Shown here: positions 23,201-35,200 of the stretch, in pieces | How the letters are laid out: each line of letters starts with the position of its first letter | Numbering within the stretch: the first letter of the stretch is position 1 | DNA from: Thereva unica | Lineage: Eukaryota; Arthropoda; Insecta; Diptera; Therevidae | Length of the DNA stretch: 64,000 bases | Direction of reading: 5' to 3' | Assembly: GCA_949987705.1 (NCBI GenBank) | Contig: OX465282.1 | Coordinates: 84,184,070 to 84,248,069, forward strand | Notes under the pieces: generated by a model | Told to the model about the DNA's origin: nothing | Database searches by the model: none | The model's input: only the letters and a program-made list of their open reading frames with translations | Position numbers and translations under genes: made by a program

Positions 23201-26200
23201 AAAAAGGCGTCTGGAGGAAGAAGCTAATGGAGGCCAAGGGTCGAATTGGGCTGTAGAGCCATCGAAGAAGAAGAAGAAAAAATCCGTGTCAACTAACAAA
23301 CGAACGATGCTTTTCATCACCAATCAATGCTTTGAGGCGATAGCAGAAAAAAGAAGGCAAAGGAATTCCTGTTAAAACGCCAATGACAATAAGGAATAAG
23401 GAAAGGCAAAAGCTGGCTACTTTAATGGAAGCCGCACGGCTTAATAGCTAGACTACCGAGATCGTGTCATATGTAAAAGTGTCGAACGCGGATAGCAACC
23501 AAAACGCATAAAGGCCAAACTCAACCAAAATACGATATAGATAAGCTATAAAACTGGAAAAAATAAGAAACGCCTACCAGCATGATGTCGTACAAAACTT
23601 GAGAGAGGTAGAAGAATAGCCCAACATCAACGACAAATGGGAGCAGGTCAAAAGCAGCATAAAGGGGGCAGCAGAATAGACACTAAGCTGGGCCCCCAGG
23701 CAGACTAAAATTGATTAGTTTCACCAGGACTGTAGAGGTGCAATTGAAGAAAGAAACCAGAGCCACCGAGAGTACATCGCAAGGCCAACTAGAGCAAGGA
23801 CGAAAGTCTTCAAGCAAAAAAGAAAAATTGCAGACAAGCTTTGCAGGAAGAAGAAGAGGGAATATGTAAACAGCAGGATCTTTACAAATAGAGGAAGACT
23901 TCAACGAAGGGAGAATTAGAGAAACGTACAAAGGAACTTGCCAGATCACCAATAAGTTTCAGCCAAGAATGAACACCTGCAAATACATAGATGGGAACTT
24001 ATTAGCAGATAGGATAAAAGAAAGGTGGAGAAAGTATTTTCGAAACCTATTGGATCCTACCCCCATTCTAAACGAGAATGCACAGAAAGAGGCATTTGTA
24101 ATTCCTTAAAATAACATCTCACCAACCCTGGATAAGGTGCGGGAAGTTGTAAAAAAGCAAAACAGCAACAAGTCGCCAGGCACCGATGGAATAGCTGCTG
24201 AGCTGAAGGAGGACCACAACTCTAAAGAAACTTACACGAACTCATATGCACCATCTGGGAGGAAGAAGTTATACCGGGTGACTGGAAGATAGCGATAATA
24301 TGTCCAATATACAAGAAAGGAGATAAATTAACCTGTAAAAACTACATCGGCATCCCACTCCTCAGCACCAACTACAAAACCTTCACAATCCTTGTGAAAC
24401 AAAAACTAGAAGCTATAGCGGAAGGCCTTATAGGAGAATATCAAGCTGGTTTTAGGACAAACAGGTCAACATCGAACCAACTGCTGACCTAAAGGCAAAT
24501 TCTGGAGAAAACTTGGGAAAGGTGTATACCAAATATCAGAAATTTCGGGAAGTAGGCCAGTAGATAGACCCAGGAGGAGATGGATAGACTCTGTGACGGC
24601 TGACGCAGAGGCAATATCCGGAACTGGAGACATGCTGCAAGGGACCGTCGAACTTGGAGACATGCCCTGAGATGAGGAGGCCAAGGCTCGATTTGGGCTG
24701 TAGCACCATTGGATGGATGGCATACGAGATCATATTGGAATTAGGAGTCCCCTCAAAGTTGGTACAACTGATCAAAAAATTGCTTACTGGCGAAAGTAAG
24801 GATCCAAAATATTATTATTCAAGAGTTAACCCTTCTAGCACAGAAGGCGCACTTTTCAGTTAAGCATGAAAATCTATATATACATACACATACACACATG
24901 TATATATAAATATATATATATGTATATATATACATATATAGAGTTTCTCTTCTAACGCAGAAGGCGCACTTCCCAGCAGGGCTGGGAAATTTTACCACTG
25001 CCGTGGCTCAGCTGAGACATGCAAACATAAAATATTAAAAACATAAAAGTTCAAAAACATTAAACAGAGAAGCATGCAAAACTAAAAAGGGAGTGAGGCA
25101 CGCAGAGAGTCACGCCACTTGAGAAGTGTCCTTTTAAGGACAACTTCACTGGTTAGCAAGCTAAACACACTCCTATTGTTGTTAGTATTTATAAGCATGC
25201 GATTAACGGGTTCGAACATGCCATAATTGGTGTTAGAGGAATTAATGTGCAAGAGAGGTTCACCTCTCAGGTTGTAGTTATTCACTCTAAATGACGCGCG
25301 GTTTCTTAAGAAACCAGAGTCCACCTTGTCATTCATCAGTCGATGAACGAATATAACGTCAGCGACCTCACGGCGCTTATGGAGGGAGCTTAAGTTGAGC
25401 AATTTAAGTCTGTTCTCATAAGGCGGAAGAGCGAGTGGGTCATCCCACGGGAGGTGGCTGAGTGCAAACCGGACGAACTTCCTTTGAACCGATTCGATTC
25501 TACTAACATGGGAGGAGTAGTAAGGAGACCATACCTGGGAAGCGTAGTCAAGCAAAGGCCTAACCAAAGATACGTACAGGTGTTTAGTGACGAGGGGGTT
25601 GTTGAACTCTTTGGACCATCTTTTTATAAATCCCAGGACTGAATTGCCCTTGGAGGAGATATAATTGATGTGGGTGGAGAAATCCAACTTACTTTCTAAC
25701 CTAACCCCAAGATCGATTACAGATTCAGTACGGGAGACCTTGTTGTCAAGGAAAGTATAGTCATAAGTTATAACACCACGTTTCCTACAAAAAGTCATGA
25801 CCTCGCATTTACTAATATTAAGCACAAGGTTGTTGTTGGAACACCAAGAATAGAAGGTGTTTAGATCTGCTTGCAGAAGTTTGCAATCCTCTATACTCCT
25901 TATGTGGCGATACAGTTTGATGTCATCAGCGTAAATAAGGATTTTACAGTGCCTTAGCAGTGTAACAATATCGTCAATTGATAAAATAAAAAGAAGAGGG
26001 CCAAGATGACTGCCTTGCGGGACTCCAGAGGACGCTTCGATATTCTTCGATTTGACTCCGCGGAATAGAACCTGGTAGGTTCTATCGGCTAAGTACGACT
26101 GGAACCAATCCACAAGGGCATGCGGAAAGCCTAATTTCTTTAGTTTAAGAACTATAATAGAGTGGGAGAGCTTGTCGAAAGCTTTACTAAAATCTGTATA

Positions 26201-29200
26201 GACACAGTCAGTTTGGCAGCCAGTGACAAAGCCTCTAATTGTGTGTGAAGAGAACTCCAGTAAATTAGTAGTAGTGGAACGGGCTGCAAGAAAACCATGT
26301 TGGTTTGTTGAGATAAGCCTCTTGCAGATAGGGGCGATAGCAGAATAAATAATAGATTCGAAGAGTTTTGGTATAGACGACAACTTCGCAATTGGCCTAT
26401 AATTAGATATTTCGTTTTTACAGCCTTTCTTATGGACAGGTATTATAAAAGAGTTCTTCCATAAGGTTGGGAAGCGCCCTTTATTGAGGGATTTTTGAAA
26501 TAAACAAAGAAGAGGAGACAGTAGGGCCCCTGCACAAGATTTTAGAACAGCTGGAGGGACTCCATCAGGGCCGGACGAAAAATCTTGTGGAAGTTCATTT
26601 ATATGTTTCGAGATATCATCCCTGGTTATAGACAGGGAAAAGTTTTGAGCCGTTTGGATTGCATTGATATGTCGAAAATTGTCTTCATCTGGTTGGAATA
26701 CAGGGGACGAGAAAGATTTGAGGAAGAACGATGCAAAATTGTCACAAATTTCTGCTGAATTAGAACTAAGGGAGTTCTCGTATTTCATGGTGTAAGGGTA
26801 ATTATCAACTTTTTTCTTTGTGTTGATAAATTGAAAGAATGCTCTGGGATCACCATACACTTTACCTTCCATGTTTCTGAGGTACTCTTTATAGAGGGTT
26901 TCGGAGAGAGCATGAAATTGGTCATAGCAATTGAGAAATGCATCGAAACTCGCAGTGTCTTTCTTCTTCAGGTAGGTTTTCCAGAGTTTATTCTTCAGGT
27001 TTTTGGTACGTCTCAACTCGGAGTTGTACCACGGTGGGGATGATCTGGACGATTTTAACGGCTCGATAGGTACACAGGATGCGAAAGTTTCATACAGGAC
27101 GGAGTAAAATCTGGCTACATCGACATCCAACTCATTAGGTGAGAGCAACCAATTGAAATCGACCGAAGTGAGCTTGGATGACAGTTCCTCAAGGTTGGCT
27201 TTTTTAAAGTTAAAGGTAAAGGTTGACTCCTCTGGGATTGGCTTATTGTTAAAGACAGAACAATAGCTCAGTAGAAGAGGAGGGTGATAATTATCGACAG
27301 GTGACAAGACAATTGAGCTAGGCTCAACATTCATGTTGTCTGAGTCGGAAAAGAATACAAGATCTAACCGCCTTCCTAAAATATTATTCACACCGCTCAT
27401 TTGGCACAAGCCGCAGGAAAATAAGGAATTCAGAAAGTTGGATTCCCTAGAGTTAAGGTTGTTTCCAGGAAGGTAGTTATCGTCATCATCGCAAGATACC
27501 CATTTAACATTGGGTAAGTTAAAATCACCTACAAGTAGGAGTTCATCTTTGGAATCCATCATATCTTGGATATGATTTATGCAAGTGATTAGAATATCAT
27601 AGAGATTTTGACCTCTATCGTCAAGAGTGCTGAACATATCTGGTGGGATGTAACAGCAGATTAAAAATAAGTTGTTATGAACAAGGGAGACTTTGAGAGC
27701 GAGGACCTCAATGTCTAAAGTGTTGGAAAAATCAGGAAGCGTTATTAAGCAACAGTTGAGAAGGTTACTACATGCAAGTAGTACACCACCTCCACGAGCC
27801 TCCGAGTCAATATATCTATCCCTCCGAAAAACTTGGAAGGAAGAGTCGAAAAGTTCGGCATTAAGAATCCCACTGTATAGCCATGTTTCTGTAAAAGCGA
27901 TTATATCGAAATCACTGGCCGAAGTCGACAGAAACACATCTTGGGTTTTAGATCTGATTCCCCTCACGTTTTGGTAATAGAGGGAAAGCGTCTTAAGTTT
28001 TTTGAAACTTGTAGAGTATCAGGAGTGCGCTGCTCGCGCGTGCGGGGGACAAAACATTTTGAAAAGGCACCAGGAGGCCAGAACGTGGGGTCTAAAAGCT
28101 TTTCAGCGGTATTGGGCGGTGCAGTCAAGATGAAAGACGCAACCGGTTTGGAGACATTGCTGATCTTCCTGCAGGAGACTGTAGCAGGGTTAATAGTTTT
28201 CCCCATTAGGTATTCTTTAATTGCCTCGCACGTAGTTTCAGGGGAGAAACGCGAAATGAAAATAGTTCGCGGCTTGGGTACCGTTATCAGATTAGCGCAG
28301 GTTACCGGAGACTCAGTATCTCCAGTGCCCGACGGTCCAACGATACTAATAGAAGAGGTTGATGCCGCAACCGGTTCTGGGATATAGTTTGAGCCCACTG
28401 GAAGTGAGGGTGCGCGGATAGACGAGCTAGTATAGGGGTTTGCAGTGACAGCATCCGTAACGTTAACTTTACGACTGCGTTTGCGTTTTCCATTCTTTCT
28501 ACGGGCTTTCTTGTGGTCATGAGCCGGACTGGGGGCAGTCTCCACCGAAGGGCCCTTTTCAAGTATTATGGCGGGGTCATTCAGGGCTGTGGTGTTAAGA
28601 GCAACTGCATCATCCGCCGTTAGAGAAACAGCTGTGGGACAGGGTGTAGAAAGAAGCTTCTCCCCTACCTGTGAGGCGTCCGGTGAGGGGGAGTTTATTC
28701 TATCACAAACATTTTCAAATTTTAGCGATAGAGAACTCAGGGCTTTGTGATTTTGCACCACTGCTGTTGACAGCGATTCAATATCAGCCCGAACACGCTT
28801 CGTACTCCTTTTAATGTCGTCTAATATTGGATGAAGAGGAGCTAAGGAGTTGACAGAGCAGGATGAAGTGGCGACAGGATTGAGAATTGCTGAATGTATA
28901 TCGTCGATCGAGTCAAAAACTGTTGCAACCCGGGAAGAAATTTCTTGGAATTTATTTATTAGGGAACCCGAGTTGGTCGCAACAGAATCAAGGGTGTCTG
29001 ATAAACTATCAAGGCGGACGTTGATCGACTGGACATCATCGGCTAGCATCTGAAAATGTGAGACATTTCCAGAGAAGGTGTTAAAACGACCCATGACTTT
29101 TTCATGTCCATCGAGAAAGACATCAGAGATGTCTTTCATTAGTCTTAGGACGTGGCAGGGCTGAATGTTGAAGCATTCATTGCAAGTTGACCCTCTAGGG

Positions 29201-32200
29201 GCCAAAGGTTTGCCACTTATTCGAGGATTGAGGCAGGTGAGGTGAAAAACGCCTCCACAAACACCATCACAGAAAATCCCATCTCGGGCAATTTCCGAAG
29301 AGCATAGCTTGCAGACCTGATGACTCGCCATTAGAAAGAAAAAATAGTATAATTAAAATAAAACAAAAAAAAAATTAAAAAATTGAAAACGATAAAACCC
29401 CGATTTAACTGCGAAAACAAAATAAGACAAAATTGTTTAAAACAATTTTATGCAGTTTGAGTGCAGATGGGTTTCGAAACGTTGCATAACCTCAGGTGAA
29501 AAAATAAGAAAAGGAAAAAAATATTAAAAAATGAGGTTATGGTAATTGAAAATAAAATTAACACCCAATTTTATTTTTTTTATTCTTTTATGCCCTCTGC
29601 ACAAAAAAGAATCAGGACTAAATGAAAAATGTTTAAAAAAAAAGATTAAAAATTGCACTAAGGGTAAAGGTTACCAACCTCGAAACAGCTGGGGAAACCG
29701 TAGCACAACAACACAAAAAACAAAAGAAAACACCGAACACAAAAACAAGAGAAAGAACACAAAAATAAAATGCTCGAGCGAATTGTCACTAGCACTGGAA
29801 ATTAAAAGCCACTTAAAACACAAAATTAAGTATTTAGAAGTTGAAAAATGGCAATAAAAACATAAAAAAAAATTATTAAAACGCGGACGACCGGCACCAA
29901 CGACACTGACAGTTGACACACTGTTGATATACATTATAACAGAAGAGTACTTAGACAGGGAGAACTTTTCAACCTGGCCCTAGAACTGATAATAAGGATA
30001 ACGTCACTCCAGAGAAGTGCATCAATAGCTACACAGTCGGTACAATTACTTGGTTATGCGGATGACGTGAACCGCGTGGGAAGGTCCTTTTTGGCAGCAA
30101 AAGAAGCTTATGTCGACTTAAAAGAGGCGGCAAAGGCCATAGGCCTGAAGATAAACGAAGAAAAAACGAAGGTGATTCAACAATCCAGAGCAGGAAGATT
30201 TAGAATGGGAAGAAATATAACCATCGACGAGCATAACCTAGAAGTAGCCGATAAAACAGTGTACCTTGTGTTACAATCACAAAAAGAAACGAAGAAAAAG
30301 AAGAAATAACCAAACGAATACTACTGGCTAAAAGAGCATTTTATGCCTAAATAAAAATTAGCAGAGTGAGACTAGCCGGCCACATGATCAGGATGGAGGA
30401 CAATCGTATCCTAAAATAACTTATAGCCTCAGAAATTTCGGGACGTAGGCCAGTAGGTAGACTTAGGAGGACATGGATAGACTCTGTGACGGCAGACGCA
30501 GAGGCAATGCTCAACATCCGGAACTGGAGACATGCTGCAAGGGACCGTCAAACTTGGGTCCTAGAGGAGGCCAAAGCTCAATTTGGGCTCTATGGCCATT
30601 GCATGGAAGGTCTTAAAAATAACAACTAGATAGAATGATCCCACTACACAAGGAGTACAAAATGGAACGCTAACACTGATGCTGCTCAACGTTTTATAAT
30701 AGGATCCTCTCCAATGTTATAACCAACCGAATCAAAGCTAAGGCTGAGCGTGTTCTAGCAGCAGACGAATATGGCCTTAGGTGCAACAGATCTGCTATTG
30801 ATCAAGGGCATCTAATAAATATATCCATACTAGGGAATCCTATCCCGGATCAAAGTCTAAATCCCGCAAACTTGCTCGATCGAGGTCAACAATCCGCGGG
30901 ATTTGCGGGACTGCAAAAAACATCATAAAATTTGTTCTAAGTAGTTATGTTCATGAATTTATAATTTATAAAGTATTATATGAAATAAGAGCCTAAAAAA
31001 CTACTGAGTCAGTCAAACAAAGTATTCAGCCCAAATCTGAACTAAGGTAATCTCCGTACGCTCCATATGCCCGTGGGAGTCCCCTGTCGTAGGCGTAGGG
31101 TAACTTGACATTTACTTTGTTTCCGTGAACCGGGGTAGAGTATTAGTTAAGGTTTACAGAAAGCCTTTTCCCTCAAGGTAACCCGATGCTGTTTCCATGA
31201 CAGGTTGAAGTGACATATAAATAATTTTACGTCGTGTCTCCGTTTCTATATATGTATGTGTGATAAACACACTTTAACTTAATGCAAAACCCATCTTAAT
31301 CTGGCGTGTTTCGAGAGGTTTCCTGGGATTTAACAAAACCTTACTGAACCTGCGTTTCCATGGAAGCTTACTCTGCGTTAACCCACTGCATGGAAACTCA
31401 GTAATTGATCACGTTCGGATACACGCACATGAATAAAATTAGAGGATTTTGCATTATTGCTGTATTGCTTAGTAGGCAGATATCTTCAACTAAAGGTGCG
31501 TGTAAACGAGCAAAAAAAAATGCACAATGCTGAGCAATTTCTAGCCAAACATGTTTTTGCGATGTTTTGGACACGTGTTGCTCGAGAATTTCACGCGTAC
31601 ACGTATGACAACGGCTGACAGAGAAGAAGTACTTGCAAGTGCAGCATATATTGTTTGCTTATTAAAAATAGTGACCAATGTGGATTTGACCTTACCTAAA
31701 TAATACAGAGGCACATAATAATATAAGCGATGAGTAAATTCTAGGTATACATTTATTTGTTCAGCAATTTCACTAGAATGACGAAGGGTGACTTTAAATA
31801 TTTCATCCACAACCATAAGCCTTAACAGGGATGAGAGGACTCCATCTTGCGGTATGCAGAGGCCTGTGTTTTGTTTACCACTATACTGTTAACTAAACTG
31901 TTGAATATCTAAAAATGCAGAAGATTCACTAACTTAAACCATTGTAGATCCCATGCTGGCATTGTTGAAAGCGCTACTTCATCGGGTACGGTGTCAATCG
32001 GTTTTCCGTCAGAATATGCATGCACTGATATAGAATTTATAAGGTGCATAACTAACATGTGTTCTATGGTATTAAGGATAAACAGGGTTTCCAGCGGAAC
32101 TAGAATGTCAAATTCAAGGTTTTATACAGGTTTTTCAAGGTTAGAAAATGTAATTTTCAAGGTTTTTTACAGTGAGGGTACAGAATTTTGAAGAGATGCT

Positions 32201-35200
32201 ACTTTATCTCTGTGATTTTGACCTGCCGCATGACTTTTTAATGCACTTGTTGAGATTGATAACCTTCATACACAAAGTGCAAAAAGCGTTTGTGGCACAT
32301 GTTGGGTCAGGTTCTACCCAAGGAAAAGTCAGTTGGTAAGAACCTTGGTACCGAGCACGGTATACAGAAATTGTTTCTGTATACCGTGGGTACCGAATTG
32401 TACTCGGCATTTTTATCTATTTTACACGAAAAACACACTGATATGAACAATACGTTAGATGAGATCTGTTTACAAAACACCGTTTGAATACGCGTTGTGT
32501 TTACATTATATTGGAAACAATTCCACTGCTGCCAACTTCAGATTGCCAGCTTTGTTATGAAAATAATTTCATCACAGATTACCAACGTCACTTTTTGTTA
32601 AAAAAGAGAGATTAAATTTAAAAAACAATTATGAAAATTTTTGGGGAAAACTTTATAAGAAAAATTAAACAAATTTAAAATTTTCAAGGTTTCTGAAAAA
32701 ATTCCATTTCAAGGTTTCAAGGTTCGCTGGACACTCTGATAAAGGATGACAAGCTTATCAGCATATAATCACGTCGAACTGTAATAATTGCCAAATTACA
32801 AATAGAAGAAAAATGCAACCTATTGCTAGGATATGGAATGGCCTCAGTCAAGAGATCTCCTCGATCTCTGCACGTATTTGGGTGCGACAAGCTTCGCCGG
32901 ATGCTGCGGGTTCATGCATACCGAGCCCAGACAAAGTGCACTCCTACACCGCCCATGACTATACCATCTTTACTTCTTTTACTCCTAGATAAAAAAAAAT
33001 CAAAATAATTTTTAAATAGTCAGCAATGTTTAAATACTTTCGCTCTATTAGCGATATCAAAAGCAACATTCCGGCCAGTATCGTCGGGCTATATGGATAT
33101 ATTGCCGGCAAGTTTGAACATGAGATTGATGGATATAATACTGAATTTTGGCCACACTTGCCGGCCACACTTTGCCGAAAGATGTTGCTCGTTTACAGGC
33201 ACCTTAAAGGATTTAAATATCTTGGAATTACAAATCAGTCGACTCGTGTTCGGATGGCTTAAATCTATTTTTATTAATACTTTGCAATAATGTTATTATT
33301 TCTCTATTAAGTCCCGGGTTTTATAACAGATGATTCTACTGGCCAAATCCCGCGAATCCCGCGGACCCCCATGTCTAGTCCCGCATATTTGATCCCGCGT
33401 TCGCGGGATTGGATTCCGTAATCAATACAGTATATCTAATTAATGAAAAGCTGAGTAATAAACATTAATATAGCAAAGCCCTACGTCCTGCGAATCTTGG
33501 CCGCAGACTGAAGATGACGAATCAAGTTAAATTTCTTACGGATATATAAAACTAAATGATAGAAAGTAGATCGAAGTCATAGAAAATAAGACCTTAATGA
33601 AGTTAAGTAAAAGTGACTTTATAAAGCTTTGGAACGGTTGCTGCAAAGTAGTAAGTTAAATTTGGTTGACCTAATAAAATAAACGTAATAACAACCACAT
33701 GCTAATCTTACTTCTTACATCAGAAGAATAAATACAATTAACAAATTCATAGGTGCAAAGTATTTTGTAGCCACCAGAAATTTTTTTGCCGATATCTGTA
33801 GCACAGAAAAAATCAAAACAAATTTGTTAATTAATATTTGGAATGTCATAAGTTGGGAGATTTAAATAATTTGAACAAAAAAAATATTCAAAACAGAAAA
33901 GGTTTGGCGGCGCATGTGTAAAAAATGCGTAACATTTCGCTAATGAGCTATAATCGCTTTTAAAATTAGTCGGGTCTTTTGGGAATAACCTGTATACGTA
34001 AAACTTTATTAAGAAAACGATTAAAGGTTAACAAGTATTCTCTAATACATATAACAATCAGTCTAGCTGCAATACCCACTTTAAGATTTAAGAATCGCAT
34101 TCCCGCTGCCTTTAGATTGCCATAAGATGCCTTAATATCATTCCAAGCTGCTTCTAAATGCTGTAACTTCTTCTCTTCAGGTGTTTCCTTTAAATTTTGT
34201 TCTATATCATCGAACTTATTGGATAAACTTTGAGCTTTTTGTAAGAAATCAATGTACAGTGAAACAAGATCAACACGTTTCAGCACCAACTCCTTTAGTT
34301 CAATCCAATTTCTGTGCAATGATTCAGCCTTAGTATCAACATCGTACCTTTGCTGTGTATCTAAGCTGTCTAGATATTGTTTAATATTTTCAAGCATGCT
34401 GTTAATTGTTTCACCTTTGATCTAGAAAGAAAAGGTTAAGAATTAAAATTGATTACCTTATTATTATTGAAAAAGTTTTACCTCTAAGTCTTGCATTAGT
34501 TGGTGATGAAGATGGAGGAAACTTTTACTTTCTTCTAAATTTCCTCCGATAACATTGTTTGTTTTTAGGAATGCTTCAGCAACTGATACTAGCCAAGAAA
34601 GGATTTCGTTGTATAATTGTAAGAAGCTGTTGAGGGCTTGTGTAACTCTGATTTGTTCTTCTGTGCTTGATGAACACATTCCTTCAATGTATATCTTTCG
34701 ATTTTCAATTTCGTCTAATACTCGTTTGATGCCTTGAGTCTCTGGTATAGTTCGTCCAACATCATCTAGAAGGGCATAGCCTAATCTAAGTGGTTCTTCG
34801 GTGAATGCTCGCATATCTTTTAATATTTTTGTATACATTGCAAAATTTTCTGGGGTATTTTGAGGAACTTTAACTGTTGATAGCTCGATTTCTAGTTTTT
34901 CTAAAACTCCAAGTGTTTTTTCTGCTTTTGAAAAGAACTCCTTAGACTGATTGAGCCAATGCTCACGCTGATCAACCAACTCTAAATATTCAGTACAGTG
35001 ACTTAAAACGTTATATGCTCTCGAGCAAGATTCATCTCCAGCAAAATTTCCGCCCGAGACTAGTTTCTCGGTTGTTCTTGTGATCTTTAAAGCACGATCT
35101 CGCAACAGTAATGCATCATGCTTAAATCCAATGTAATCTTGCAGCGAAGTATTGGCAGTATGTTCGCATTCACCTAGATTGAATATTCCAGCCGTTTCAT

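Larger units (their letters stand above)
24831..29936 (-). mobile_element. Nearly intact CR1/Jockey-group non-LTR retrotransposon
   Basis: The element is 5.1 kb, with about 600 bases of 5' UTR (29332-29936), ORF1, an overlapping ORF2 and about 250 bases of 3' UTR. It is flanked by TAAC at 24827-24830 and 29937-29940. Joining the flanks restores the RTE frame ...SRVN-RRVLRQGELF, which fixes both borders. Both ORFs are uninterrupted, so this is the youngest LINE in the window. It has no poly(A) tail; the 3' end repeats a short motif around a TA-rich microsatellite. Confidence 0.85.
30835..33418. mobile_element. Candidate TIR element with GC-rich imperfect termini
   Basis: The left end GGAATCCTATCCCGGATC and the reverse complement of the right end, GGAATCCAATCCCGCGAACG, are similar. 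Both are followed by further CCGCGGGATT-GCGGGA blocks within 80 bases. No clear target duplication was seen. The interior carries no intact gene but contains a nested hAT remnant (32083-32738). The rest of the interior shows nothing recognisable. Confidence 0.5.
6656..34079 (-). other. Giant transposon-filled intron of the CCDC141-like gene
   Basis: This 27.4-kb intron is bounded by a donor at 34079/34078 and an acceptor at 6657/6656. The other visible introns of the gene are between 60 and 360 bases. It holds at least fifteen recognisable mobile elements and no host exon that I can see. An additional small exon hidden among the repeats cannot be excluded. Confidence 0.7.

Noticed and set aside
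27693..28387. Plus-strand ORFs of 94 and 148 codons
   Set aside because: They are antisense shadows of ORF1 and ORF2 of the CR1-type element.
33966..34079. Extension of the 34080-34421 exon to the stop at 33966
   Set aside because: The extra codons (hydrophobic and irregular) break the helical pattern, while a GT donor at 34079 joins well to the exon at 6655.
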